A DNA stretch of 17,238 nucleotides from an uncultured Bacteroides sp. (GTDB taxonomy: Bacteria; Bacteroidota; Bacteroidia; Bacteroidales; Bacteroidaceae). Under the pieces are notes generated by a model, which searched no databases, was not told where the DNA came from, and worked only from the letters and a program-made list of their open reading frames with translations. Positions 7,682 to 15,520 of the stretch are shown in pieces. The stretch lies in NCBI GenBank assembly GCA_905203765.1, contig CAJKXC010000052.1, forward strand, positions 1-17,238. The letters run 5' to 3'. The position numbers were made by a program, and so were the translations under genes. Positions within the stretch are counted from its first letter, which is position 1. The number at the start of each line of letters is the position of its first letter.

Positions 7682-9226
7682 TCAGTGATTATTAACGGTT
7701 TTTAAAACCTCTTGGTCAATTTCAACCTTACCGGCAGCACGCAGTTTTGCTATCCAATGCTTTTCCAAATGGTTCTGATAGTCGATTGCAAGCTGGCTGC
7801 GCACCTCCTGATAATCATCCGGCCCTTTCTGCTTATCGCCTAATACAGCAGTAAAAGGAAATGACAAAACAGGAGTCGCTTTGCTGCCTTTGAAGACCAA
7901 ATCGTCTACATAAGCATTATCTCCGGGGGCAAACAATCCCTGTTCCGCTTGTATTTTCGGCTCGGAGCCGGCATTGAAAGTCAGGCGAATGGCATCCAGC
8001 CATTCATCTTCGGGGATTTGCTTCAGGAACTTGCGTGCCTGCTTAGCAACACGTTTGGTGGTGCAGTGCAGCACAATTCCCTTATAGCGCGGCTTTTCCC
8101 AATGATAATCCGAGCGATGGGCCTCAAAATAGGCTTTCAGACCGGCTTCATCCGTGGCACTGCGCTCCCCCATCTCACGCCTGGTGATTTCTGCAAGTAG
8201 CAATTCGTCGCGATGCTCCTGCACCAGCAAATGAAAGTCCGGATATTTTTGTTCCAGGTGAGCATTCTCATAATCGAGAACAGATTTCATGATGAAGCCG
8301 TCCAGTTGTCTGCGAACACCTTCGGGATGGGCAGTAGCAAAACGCGCAAAGTCCTTTCCGGTGTATGCTTTATCGCCCAGTGTAAACAATGTTCGGGTGG
8401 TGCTTCCTTTAGATGTCAGTTCATTGATGCCGGCTTTATCCGGTGTATAGCGGTATTCTTCTTTCAACTTTTCAACAAGGGCCTGCGTGCCTTTATCCAT
8501 ACCATGACGGCGAGCCTGGCGGCGAAGGATGTCTTCCCTTAGTTCTTCAAAGGAAGGAAGATCTTTCCGTTCAAGCACCTTTACGATATGAATGCCCTGG
8601 GGGGTAAAGAAAGGACGAGAAATTTCTCCGGCTTGCAAATCGAATACAACGTCTTCAAACTCAACGGGCATCTGCAACCGGCTAACCCAAAAGGGTGGTT
8701 TCTGGTCAGAATACTTATCGACATAAGCATCGAAACTTGCACCAGCGTTATTGAGTGCCGCATAAATAGAGTCCATCCTCGATTCAGCCTCGCGCAGCGC
8801 ATAGCTGGAAGCATTCTGAGGGAGATATTTAAAGATGTGCCGTACACGCACTTGACCAGCCCGCGGATGGGATTTCATCTTATCGTAGGATTGCCGGGCA
8901 GCACGCTCCGCAGCTTCTTCATCCGTCAGATAAGATTTTACCAGCCGGCGGCGATAATCGTCCAATTCCTCCCGGAAGGCACGGGTTGTATCTATTCCGG
9001 CAGCTTCGGCTGCCGCCACTTTCAGTTTGACGTTCACGAACAGATCGACAGATTCGTTCAAAGCTTTCCGCCCCTTATTGGCAGACGGATTGTTCTTCTG
9101 ATATGCGCGTTCAAACTCCGAACGGGGAATATCTTTTCCATTGATGCGCATCAACACCGGGTCGTGTTGCGCCGAAGCAGCCAATCCGAACCAAAGGAGA
9201 GTAAATGTAATAATCAGTCTAACCAT
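7682..9226 (-). CDS. Periplasmic peptidyl-prolyl cis-trans isomerase (PpiC/SurA family)
   Basis: 514 residues from the ATG at 9226. A longer frame exists up to a TTG at 9271, but that start would lie within the promoter and terminator region, and the signal peptide MVRLIITFTLLWFGLAASAQ begins at this ATG. A SurA-like N-terminal region (about 22-120) is followed by a parvulin domain (about 125-220) opening with VRVRHIF and closing with GIHIVKVL. The usual GG turn reads PFWVSR, so catalysis is uncertain. Residues of about 240-514 form a second, more diverged chaperone or parvulin-like part. The role is folding or escort of outer-membrane proteins. It is the first gene of the envelope cluster, with a good promoter just upstream. 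Confidence 0.9.
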   Translation of the reverse strand: MVRLIITFTLLWFGLAASAQHDPVLMRINGKDIPRSEFERAYQKNNPSANKGRKALNESVDLFVNVKLKVAAAEAAGIDTTRAFREELDDYRRRLVKSYLTDEEAAERAARQSYDKMKSHPRAGQVRVRHIFKYLPQNASSYALREAESRMDSIYAALNNAGASFDAYVDKYSDQKPPFWVSRLQMPVEFEDVVFDLQAGEISRPFFTPQGIHIVKVLERKDLPSFEELREDILRRQARRHGMDKGTQALVEKLKEEYRYTPDKAGINELTSKGSTTRTLFTLGDKAYTGKDFARFATAHPEGVRRQLDGFIMKSVLDYENAHLEQKYPDFHLLVQEHRDELLLAEITRREMGERSATDEAGLKAYFEAHRSDYHWEKPRYKGIVLHCTTKRVAKQARKFLKQIPEDEWLDAIRLTFNAGSEPKIQAEQGLFAPGDNAYVDDLVFKGSKATPVLSFPFTAVLGDKQKGPDDYQEVRSQLAIDYQNHLEKHWIAKLRAAGKVEIDQEVLKTVNNH

Positions 9227-9258
9227 AAATATCGTCCATCCTATTATTTTATGCCGTG

Positions 9259-9288
9259 CAAATATAAACAAAATGCCCGGAAAGCAAA
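9259..9288 (-). promoter_or_regulatory. Bacteroides-type promoter for the envelope cluster, embedded in the guaB terminator
   Basis: On the minus strand, TATATTTG (9259-9266) matches the -7 element TAnnTTTG exactly. TTTG (9285-9288) is a -33 element 18 bp upstream, close to the usual 19-21. The -33 box lies in the loop of the guaB terminator and the spacer covers its 3' arm. Transcription would begin some 25-30 bp before the PPIase start codon at 9226. Confidence 0.65.
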
Positions 9289-9307
9289 CAAATACTTTCC
9301 GGGCATT
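9272..9307 (-). terminator. guaB: Intrinsic terminator of guaB
   Basis: A perfect 13-bp inverted repeat, AATGCCCGGAAAG (9272-9284) and CTTTCCGGGCATT (9295-9307), encloses a 10-nt loop. On the minus strand it is followed by TTGTTTATATTTG, a T-rich run. It starts 18 bp after the guaB stop codon. The G+C-rich core and position make it a convincing terminator. Confidence 0.88.
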
Positions 9308-9325
9308 CTTATTATACTATCAATA

Positions 9326-10801
9326 TTACTCAGGACGGCTGTAGTTCGGCGCCTCGCTGGTGATAGCCACATCGTGCGGATGGCTTTCGAGCACACCGGC
9401 ATTAGTGATGCGGGTGAACTTGGCATCGTGCAGTTTCTCAATGTTGGCAGCACCGCAATATCCCATACCGGCACGCAAACCGCCGGTCAGCTGATAAATC
9501 ACCTCGTACAGAGTACCTTTATATGGCACACGGGCGGCAATACCTTCCGGCACCAATTTTTTCACATCGCTTGTACTGCTTTGGAAGTAGCGGTCCTTAG
9601 AGCCGTGCTCCATAGCCTCCAAAGAACCCATACCGCGATAGGACTTGAACTTACGGCCGTTGAAGATAATAGTTTCACCCGGCGACTCTTCCGTTCCGGC
9701 AACGAGCGAACCGATCATAACACTGTAGCCACCGGCAGCCAAAGCCTTTACGACATCACCCGAGTAGCGCAGACCACCATCGGCTATCAAAGGGATGCCG
9801 GTACCTTTCAGCGCTTTTGCCACATCATACACGGCAGAAAGCTGAGGAACACCGACACCGGCTACCACACGGGTAGTACAGATAGAACCCGGGCCGATAC
9901 CCACCTTCACTCCGTCGGCACCGGCTTCAACCAATGCCTTGGCAGCTTCTCCGGTAGCAATATTACCTACCACGATATCAATATCCGGGAAACGTTTCTT
10001 TGCTTCCTTCAGTTTCTCAATCACATACATGGAATGTCCGTGAGCCGTATCAATCACGATGGCATCCGCTCCGGCATCCACCAAAGCCTGCATACGTTCC
10101 AGAGTATCATTCGTCACGCCCACTCCGGCAGCAACACGAAGGCGGCCTTTGCTATCCTTGCAAGCCATCGGTTTGTCTTTAGCTTTGGTAATGTCTTTAT
10201 AGGTAATCAAGCCTACCAGTTTGTTTTCTTTATCAACCACCGGGAGTTTCTCGATTTTATGTTCCTGCAGGATTTGTGCAGCAGCTTCCAAGTCCGTAGT
10301 CTGATTGGTAGTAACGATATTTTCTTTCGTCATTACTTCATCGATACGCTTGCCAAGTTCTCTTTCGAAACGCAGGTCACGGTTAGTAACAATACCCACC
10401 AGGTATCTTTCATCATCCACTACCGGAATACCGCCAATCTTATATTCCGCCATCAACGCCAAAGCATCTGCTACGGTAGAACCTCTTTTAATAGTCACCG
10501 GATCATAAATCATACCGTTCTCCGCACGCTTCACAATGGCAACCTGGCGTGCCTGTTCTTCAATAGACATATTCTTATGAATAACACCGATACCACCTTC
10601 GCGGGCAATGGCAATAGCCATTTTCGCTTCGGTAACCGTATCCATCGCAGCAGTTACAAACGGGATTTTTAACTCAATGTTTCGTGAAAACTTTGTCGAG
10701 AGTTCGACAGTTTTGGGCAGTACTTCAGAATAAGCGGGGATCAACAATACGTCGTCGTACGTCAACCCATCCATTACAATCTTATCAGCAATAAATGACA
10801 T
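9326..10801 (-). CDS. guaB: Inosine-5'-monophosphate dehydrogenase
   Basis: 491 residues, the standard bacterial length. The enzyme oxidises IMP to XMP with NAD+, the committed step of guanine nucleotide synthesis in the cytoplasm. The TIM-barrel core begins with GLTYDDVLLIPAYSEVLP (12-29). Two CBS domains are inserted at about 95-205. The core then resumes with DAGADAIVIDTAHGHS, the active-site loop GIGPGSICTTRVV with catalytic C308, and IADGGLRYSGD for phosphate binding. The mobile flap is near YRGMGSLEAM. The ATG at 10801 gives the family's usual N terminus. A consensus promoter lies about 30 bp upstream and a strong terminator just downstream, so guaB appears to be transcribed alone. Confidence 0.98.
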   Translation of the reverse strand: MSFIADKIVMDGLTYDDVLLIPAYSEVLPKTVELSTKFSRNIELKIPFVTAAMDTVTEAKMAIAIAREGGIGVIHKNMSIEEQARQVAIVKRAENGMIYDPVTIKRGSTVADALALMAEYKIGGIPVVDDERYLVGIVTNRDLRFERELGKRIDEVMTKENIVTTNQTTDLEAAAQILQEHKIEKLPVVDKENKLVGLITYKDITKAKDKPMACKDSKGRLRVAAGVGVTNDTLERMQALVDAGADAIVIDTAHGHSMYVIEKLKEAKKRFPDIDIVVGNIATGEAAKALVEAGADGVKVGIGPGSICTTRVVAGVGVPQLSAVYDVAKALKGTGIPLIADGGLRYSGDVVKALAAGGYSVMIGSLVAGTEESPGETIIFNGRKFKSYRGMGSLEAMEHGSKDRYFQSSTSDVKKLVPEGIAARVPYKGTLYEVIYQLTGGLRAGMGYCGAANIEKLHDAKFTRITNAGVLESHPHDVAITSEAPNYSRPE

Positions 10802-10830
10802 AGGGCTATGCGTTTAAAATTTATTGCGTG

Positions 10831-10862
10831 CAAATATACGGTTTTTATTCAAGATGGGAAAA
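10831..10862 (-). promoter_or_regulatory. guaB: Bacteroides-type promoter of guaB
   Basis: On the minus strand, TATATTTG (10831-10838) is an exact TAnnTTTG -7 element ending 30 bp before the guaB ATG. The -33 position holds only TTTT/TTTC (about 10858-10862), so that box is weak. The core TATATTTGCACG is identical to that of the envelope-cluster promoter at 9255-9266. The rest of the gap to the TPR gene's stop (10863-10964) shows no strong terminator. Confidence 0.6.
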
Positions 10863-10964
10863 GCTATGAATCTTTTTTTCGCAGAAAATGGGTTCTTGAC
10901 GTGGAAGAAGGGGCTAAGAATCACTCTCCGCCCCTCCCGACACGACAAACAACTAAAATGTCCG

Positions 10965-12410
10965 CTATTTGATGCCGTCCAATGCTTTCTTTGCAGTGGC
11001 ATTGGTGGGATCGATAGCCAGAATTTTATTCCAAAATTCTTTTGAAGCAGGATAATCGCTCTTCAACAGATAGTAGTATCCCAGGTAGCTGTAACACTCT
11101 ATCAGTGCGGCGTTGTACTTCGAGTCATTCTTTGCTTGCAACAGGTCTGCTACCTTTTCATAATAAGGTTTTGCCAGGCCTTCTGTTGTTTCGGGGTCAA
11201 TGGCAGAATTGGTACGGGCACGCCAGATATCTCCCAGATAACTGTCGGGAGACGAAGTGGCAACAAGAGCGAACACCGAATCGGCGGACTGCAACGCGGC
11301 TGTGCGGTCGGCAGGCTGAACGGCAGATGTGTCCGCAGATGTACCCTCTCCGTAATAGAGACGTCCCAACTGGAACAAGGTTTCGGGTGTCTTTTTATCT
11401 TGCGCCAATGCATCGTAATACTTACGGTAAGCGGCTATCGCCTTGGCGTAGTCGTTGTTCTGTTCATAAACATCGGATATTTCACGCCATACATCTATCT
11501 GGCTGCTGTCTTTCTCCAATGCCTTGCCATACTCTATTACAGCTTGGTCGTACTTCTTCAGGGCACTCAGCAAAGCGCCGTAATAGCGGTAATCCAGATA
11601 AGAATAGTCGGCATTGTCCGAGGCATTGAAAAAGGCATTGGCATACCGTTCGGCTTCTTCGTAGCGCTTCAGGTCGGTATTGTTGTACATGGCAAGACGG
11701 TTGAAGGCTGCATGACGGGCATTCTTTTCCAAACCTTTCCGGGCAACCTGCAGGGACTTCTCGAAGTCGTGGTTCAGGAACAGGGCAAAGGCATACTTCA
11801 ACCGGTCGTCTTCTGTAGCCACAGGGGTGTCGATGAACTTGGCATAAGTCTCGGCAGCCTTTCCGAAGCGGTTATTGGTGTAATACACTTCCGCCAGTTC
11901 TTTATCGGCTTCCACGCAATCGGGAGCTATCGTCTTGAGCTGCTGCAACTTCTCTATCGCCTGCGAAGGACTGGCAGATTTATAGGCTTGCGCATACTTC
12001 AGATAACCTTCGCGGTAATTGGGGTCGAAGTAAATGGACTGTTCGTAGAGTTGGCAGGCTTTGCCCACATCCTTCCGGGCAAGGGCGATGTCCCCTTCAA
12101 GTACGGAGACTTTCGGGTCTTTGCTGTTCGCCTTCTTTGCCAGCTCCAGGTAGTTCTCGGCTTCCGGCAGCTTTCCGGCATCCAGGTAGATGCGGGCAAC
12201 GGAAGTCACAAGGTCTATATTCTTTTTATTCTTGCCTTTCAGCAATACATCGGCTTCGTCAAGAGCCTGTTCGGGACTTGTCTTTATCAGAGTTTTCATT
12301 TTATCCAATCCCGCCTGCCACTCGGGCAACGGTGTTTGGGCGGCGAGCACGCCGGTCAGCAGCAGCGCTCCCATACATAATGCGAATCTGCGTTTCATCT
12401 TAGTATCCAT
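10965..12410 (-). CDS. Exported tetratricopeptide-repeat protein of the Ton operon
   Basis: 481 residues from the ATG at 12410; an ATG at 12398 (residue 5) is an equally plausible start. A signal peptide ends near residue 24 (TGVLAAQ), so the protein is periplasmic. The mature part is almost all helical, with repeated TPR-like pairs such as AENYLELAKKANSKDPKVSV, ACQLYEQSIYFDPNYREGYL, AVIEYGKALEKDSSQIDVW, AIAAYRKYYDALAQDKKTPE and a last one near ASKEFWNKILAIDPTNATA. TPRs are protein-binding scaffolds. It follows the PstS-like gene by 5 bp and is the last gene of the exbB-exbD-exbD-tonB unit. A scaffold acting on the Ton complex or its clients is plausible, but the partner is unknown. Confidence 0.88.
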   Translation of the reverse strand: MDTKMKRRFALCMGALLLTGVLAAQTPLPEWQAGLDKMKTLIKTSPEQALDEADVLLKGKNKKNIDLVTSVARIYLDAGKLPEAENYLELAKKANSKDPKVSVLEGDIALARKDVGKACQLYEQSIYFDPNYREGYLKYAQAYKSASPSQAIEKLQQLKTIAPDCVEADKELAEVYYTNNRFGKAAETYAKFIDTPVATEDDRLKYAFALFLNHDFEKSLQVARKGLEKNARHAAFNRLAMYNNTDLKRYEEAERYANAFFNASDNADYSYLDYRYYGALLSALKKYDQAVIEYGKALEKDSSQIDVWREISDVYEQNNDYAKAIAAYRKYYDALAQDKKTPETLFQLGRLYYGEGTSADTSAVQPADRTAALQSADSVFALVATSSPDSYLGDIWRARTNSAIDPETTEGLAKPYYEKVADLLQAKNDSKYNAALIECYSYLGYYYLLKSDYPASKEFWNKILAIDPTNATAKKALDGIK

Positions 12411-12415
12411 TTTAG

Positions 12416-13366
12416 TTATTCATCTTTTACGTTTACCACGCGCACCGGCTGGGTGGCGGGCACCAATCCCGACTTCAATATAATCCGCTGTCCCCGGTCG
12501 GAAGCGAGGAAAGAGGCAAATCCCCAGGGAAGTGCCCCCCGCGGGTCGTTCAGCAAGGCATAGATGCTACGTGTCAATGGATAATTGCCGTAGTACAGAT
12601 ACGCCTGATAGGGTTTATAACTATTCTCCGGCGTAGCCTTGTCCGCAGCACTGACGGACATCACCTGCACTTCTTTACTGAAAGAGAGTCCCGTACTGTC
12701 GTTGCGGTCGCTCAGCCAGTTCACGCCGATAATGCCGATGGCATCGGGGGTGCGGGACACATAATCAATAACTTCCTTATTAGTCCTCAACGCCTTCACC
12801 CGGTTCGAGAGCGCTGCTCCCTTGCAGATAGAATCGACGGCAAAGCGCACGGTGCTGGAATTCTTATTGTCGAATACCAGGCGGATGTCCTTCAAGCGGG
12901 AAGCCGGATAAATATCCGTCCACTGCCTGGCGTCTCCGGTCAGGATGCGGCGAATGTCTTTTACTGTGATCAGCGAATCCGGATTACCGCGATGGGTAAT
13001 CAATGCCAGTCCGTCCGTAGCAATCTTTATCTCCTGCGGAAAGAATTTGCGGCTGTTGAAGGAGTTCATCTCCCCGGAAGTCAGTCTGCGGCTGGTGATT
13101 GCCAACCGCAAACTGTCCTTGAGCAAGAGATTGACGGCTTCAACTTCCGTCACATAACGGGGCACAATTCCTGCCAAAGGGAACAGACCTTCGAATACAT
13201 CCGCTTCTTCCTGCACGATGGGCCGGAAACTTTCGTCGGCAGCTATTGCAATCACACCGGAAGTATAAGTATCCGTCTGTCCGTCCGCGGGCTTGCCCTG
13301 GCAGGCAGACAGCAGAGCCAGCACTATGGACAAACCTGTAAGCTGAAGTTGTTTCACCGTTTTCAT
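12416..13366 (-). CDS. PstS-like substrate-binding lipoprotein in the Ton operon
   Basis: 316 residues from the ATG at 13366; an in-frame GTG two codons upstream is less likely. The lipoprotein signal ends LLSAC with C22 as the lipidated Cys. The mature domain resembles PstS-family phosphate-binding proteins: an opening IAADESFRPI (41-50), AITSRRLTSGEM (89-100) matching the ligand-loop Ser-Arg region, ITVKDIRRILTGDARQWTDI (133-152), NSST (169-172) where PstS has a GSGT-like loop, and a C-terminal GFASFLASDRGQRIILKSGL. PstS usually carries Arg just before the GSGT-like loop; here the matching stretch is VFDNKNSST, so phosphate binding is doubtful. No pstCAB genes are nearby. It lies 8 bp after tonB. 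The ligand is unknown. Confidence 0.85.
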   Translation of the reverse strand: MKTVKQLQLTGLSIVLALLSACQGKPADGQTDTYTSGVIAIAADESFRPIVQEEADVFEGLFPLAGIVPRYVTEVEAVNLLLKDSLRLAITSRRLTSGEMNSFNSRKFFPQEIKIATDGLALITHRGNPDSLITVKDIRRILTGDARQWTDIYPASRLKDIRLVFDNKNSSTVRFAVDSICKGAALSNRVKALRTNKEVIDYVSRTPDAIGIIGVNWLSDRNDSTGLSFSKEVQVMSVSAADKATPENSYKPYQAYLYYGNYPLTRSIYALLNDPRGALPWGFASFLASDRGQRIILKSGLVPATQPVRVVNVKDE

Positions 13367-13374
13367 ACACACAC

Positions 13375-14190
13375 TTATTGTAACCTAAACACAATCGGAA
13401 CCGTATATTTCACTGCCACCGCCTGGCCGTTCTGCTTGCCGGGTATCCAGTTGGGCATCGAAAGAATCACCCGGACTGCCTCTTTGTCGCAGTAGGGATC
13501 CAGAGTCTTGAGAACAGTCACATCACGCACTTTACCGTCCCTGCCTACTACAAACTGGCAGATCACGCGGCCTTGTACCCCGTTCTCCTGAGCAACTACC
13601 GGATATTTCATATGGGTGGAGATATACTTCATCAACTCTGCCTGCCCGCCGGGGAAGGTAGGCATCTGCTCTACCATATCGAACACTTTTTCCTCGGCAA
13701 CGGGAGCCTGCGTCACAACTTGCTTCAAGTCGGCGATGTCCTTGCCGTTGGCTTCGTCATTGCCTTTCACATCGGCGATGGAGATGGCGACTTTGGTCTG
13801 CGTCAGTTCGGTCTGGCTCTTTATCTCGTCCTCATCCCTCACTTCCTCGTCTTTCTTGATGACGGGAGCGGTAAACTTAATGGAACTTTTCAGTGCGGGT
13901 GGCGGTGGGGCTACCGGCTCCACGCGTTTCATTTCTTCCTGCTTCACTTCGGGTTCTTCCAATTGGGAGAGGGTGGTCACTTCGGTCATTACTTCTTTCT
14001 GTTTGGGGGTGGCCATCTTGATCAGTGTGGGCAGGCTGAAGCCTATCAACGCTATGACGATCACCAATACCACTGCTATGTTGTGGCGCTTGGGAGAATC
14101 TTCGCGCATCTTGTAGGCGCCATACGCTTTATTCTTGCCGTTGAATATCAGGTCACACCATTCGGCAGAACTTAAATCTACTTTAGCCAT
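13375..14190 (-). CDS. tonB: TonB energy transducer
   Basis: 271 residues. A cytoplasmic N-terminal segment of about 37 residues (with NGKNKAYGAYKMR, common in Bacteroidetes TonB proteins) precedes one membrane segment (about 38-58). A charged periplasmic linker follows (60-180, with a short APPPPAL at 94-100 in place of a long proline-rich region). The TonB C-terminal domain spans about 183-271: MKYPVVAQENGVQGRVICQF, then DGKVRDVTV, and a terminal VKYTVPIVFRLQ. It carries energy from ExbB/ExbD to TonB-dependent receptors. It sits 29 bp after the second exbD and 8 bp before the PstS-like gene. Which receptors it serves cannot be told. Confidence 0.93.
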   Translation of the reverse strand: MAKVDLSSAEWCDLIFNGKNKAYGAYKMREDSPKRHNIAVVLVIVIALIGFSLPTLIKMATPKQKEVMTEVTTLSQLEEPEVKQEEMKRVEPVAPPPPALKSSIKFTAPVIKKDEEVRDEDEIKSQTELTQTKVAISIADVKGNDEANGKDIADLKQVVTQAPVAEEKVFDMVEQMPTFPGGQAELMKYISTHMKYPVVAQENGVQGRVICQFVVGRDGKVRDVTVLKTLDPYCDKEAVRVILSMPNWIPGKQNGQAVAVKYTVPIVFRLQ

Positions 14191-14219
14191 ATTTTTCTAT
14201 ATTAAGTAGGTGTAACATA

Positions 14220-14870
14220 TCATTCGGCAATGTTCTGCGACAGGTTGCCTCTGCCTTCGTAGTTCTTTATCAGGAACCGGTCGGCTTCGGCAATGTCCGT
14301 TATCACATACTTACCTATATTGCATATCTGCATTTCGTCGAGGGCGTCAATCAGATTCTTGTACGAAGCGGCGTCGGTGGCCTTGATAATGACCGTCGGC
14401 GTGTCTTTCCCGCTTTTTATTTCGGAAAGTTGCTTCCGGTAGTCTTCTTCTGATATCTTTAGTTCCAGTTTCTGCTGTTTCAGTTTGTTTACTTCGTTCA
14501 CAGCGGTTCTGTTACGTTGCAGGAGTACCGCCCGCAGACCGTCCGGCTGATAGGTGGTTTCCTTCAGCGAGGTATAATCCTTGTAGTTGGGTTCTCCTTC
14601 GTAATAATACAATTTGTTGTCATCGTCCAGCAGCAACGTGATGGCTTGCGAGGCTTTCACTTTGGTTTGCTGTTCTTCGGTGATGCTCTTATCGTTGCTC
14701 GGCATGCTTATCTCCATCGTCTGGGGCTTGCTCAGCGAGGTACAAAGCATAAAGAAGGTAATCAGCAACATATTCATGTCCACCATCGGGGTGAAGTCCA
14801 CCCTGACGGTCATCTTCTTCTGTTTGCTTTTGCCGCCTTTCTTATTGCCGCTTTCTTGTATTTCAGCCAT
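14220..14870 (-). CDS. exbD: ExbD-family proton-channel subunit (second copy of the operon)
   Basis: 216 residues from the ATG at 14870, preceded on the minus strand by GAAAGGAAAAC. The frame stays open up to a GTG at 14921, but those 17 extra residues would be translated from a repeat tract overlapping the previous gene, so I reject them. After a basic N terminus comes one membrane helix (about 27-47: TPMVDMNMLLITFFMLCTSL) with D31, the likely proton-carrying Asp (D25 in E. coli ExbD). The periplasmic part is longer than in E. coli ExbD (141 residues in total). It contains a charged, coiled-coil-like insert (about 115-150) before the usual TPTVIIKATDAASYKNLIDALDEM. It probably pairs with the upstream ExbD copy around the ExbB pentamer. 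Confidence 0.93.
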   Translation of the reverse strand: MAEIQESGNKKGGKSKQKKMTVRVDFTPMVDMNMLLITFFMLCTSLSKPQTMEISMPSNDKSITEEQQTKVKASQAITLLLDDDNKLYYYEGEPNYKDYTSLKETTYQPDGLRAVLLQRNRTAVNEVNKLKQQKLELKISEEDYRKQLSEIKSGKDTPTVIIKATDAASYKNLIDALDEMQICNIGKYVITDIAEADRFLIKNYEGRGNLSQNIAE

Positions 14871-14891
14871 AATGTTTTCCTTTCTTGTTCT

Positions 14892-14925
14892 ACTTGTAAC
14901 TCGTAGCTTGTCACTTGTCACTTGT
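14892..14925. repeat. 7-bp tandem repeat (ACTTGTA) at the junction of the two exbD genes
   Basis: The units are ACTTGTA, ACTCGTA, GCTTGTC, ACTTGTC and ACTTGT, starting at 14892, 14899, 14906, 14913 and 14920, exactly 7 bp apart. The tract covers the stop codon of the upstream exbD (14911-14913) and encodes its last residues (about TTSDK). The rest lies in the 40-bp gap before the downstream exbD. No inverted second arm is visible. Confidence 0.75.
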
Positions 14926-15516
14926 TGTCTTCAGGGAAGTAATCAGATTATACCGGTTCTCCCTGAGGTCCTGAAGCGAGTTCATCACATTCTTTATTAC
15001 GGAATAAGGAGTACTGGCATCCGCCTTGATGGCAATACGCAAGTCACTGTTCGCTGCACGGGCATTGCGCACCCAGGCTTTGAACTGGTTATCTATACTG
15101 TCAGTCGGTATTCCTTCATTCTTCAACACAGCATCCTGCTGGTCTTGCGGCAAGTCGAGATATTTCTTCATGCTCTTCATCGGCACTCCGAAAGTGGATG
15201 CCAACATGAACTTCTTGGTCTCCTCCGGAGTAAAGGTTACTCCGTACTCTTGCCCCATAGCTTCCAGCACATTGCGCAAGTCCGCCTGTTTGTCCAGGCT
15301 CATAAATACTTTCCCGTTCGGGTCGACCAGTATCTGGAGCACATTCGTCTCCGGGATCTTGATTTCTGATACGGAAGCGGGAGTAGTGACCTGTACCGGT
15401 TCTTTCTTCACAAACGTAGAAGTCAGCATGAAGAAGGTCAGCAGCAATACCGTCACGTCACTCATCGCAGTCATATCGATGAACGTACTTTTCTTTTTTA
15501 TCTTCGCTCTACCCAT
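14911..15516 (-). CDS. exbD: ExbD-family proton-channel subunit (first copy of the operon)
   Basis: 201 residues. A short basic N terminus (MGRAKIKKKS) leads into one membrane helix (about 13-33: IDMTAMSDVTVLLLTFFML). D20 in AMSDVTV is the likely counterpart of the conserved ExbD Asp. The periplasmic domain contains VLQILVDPNGKVFMSLD (59-75), a Lys/Gln-rich insert of about 50 residues near 95-140, and the closing LRIAIKADASTPYSVIKNVMNSLQD strand-helix. The insert makes it longer than E. coli ExbD. It differs clearly from the second copy, so they are old paralogues and not a recent duplication. Its last five or so codons lie in a 7-bp repeat tract. It lies 82 bp after exbB, and that gap holds another repeat. 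Confidence 0.93.
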   Translation of the reverse strand: MGRAKIKKKSTFIDMTAMSDVTVLLLTFFMLTSTFVKKEPVQVTTPASVSEIKIPETNVLQILVDPNGKVFMSLDKQADLRNVLEAMGQEYGVTFTPEETKKFMLASTFGVPMKSMKKYLDLPQDQQDAVLKNEGIPTDSIDNQFKAWVRNARAANSDLRIAIKADASTPYSVIKNVMNSLQDLRENRYNLITSLKTTSDK

Positions 15517-15520
15517 GATT

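Noticed and set aside
8588..10672. A 694-codon open frame on the plus strand opposite guaB and the first PPIase gene
   Set aside because: It runs antisense to two firmly identified genes and crosses the terminator between them. Its translation resembles no family and is the kind of shadow that codon bias produces.
10909..10935. AGGGGC / GCCCCT inverted repeat after the TPR gene as a terminator
   Set aside because: The stem is only 6 bp with a 15-nt loop and no T-run follows on the minus strand.
14871..14921. A GTG start that would extend the second exbD by 17 residues
   Set aside because: The extension is translated from the 7-bp repeat and overlaps the previous gene's end. The ATG at 14870 has a purine-rich site before it.
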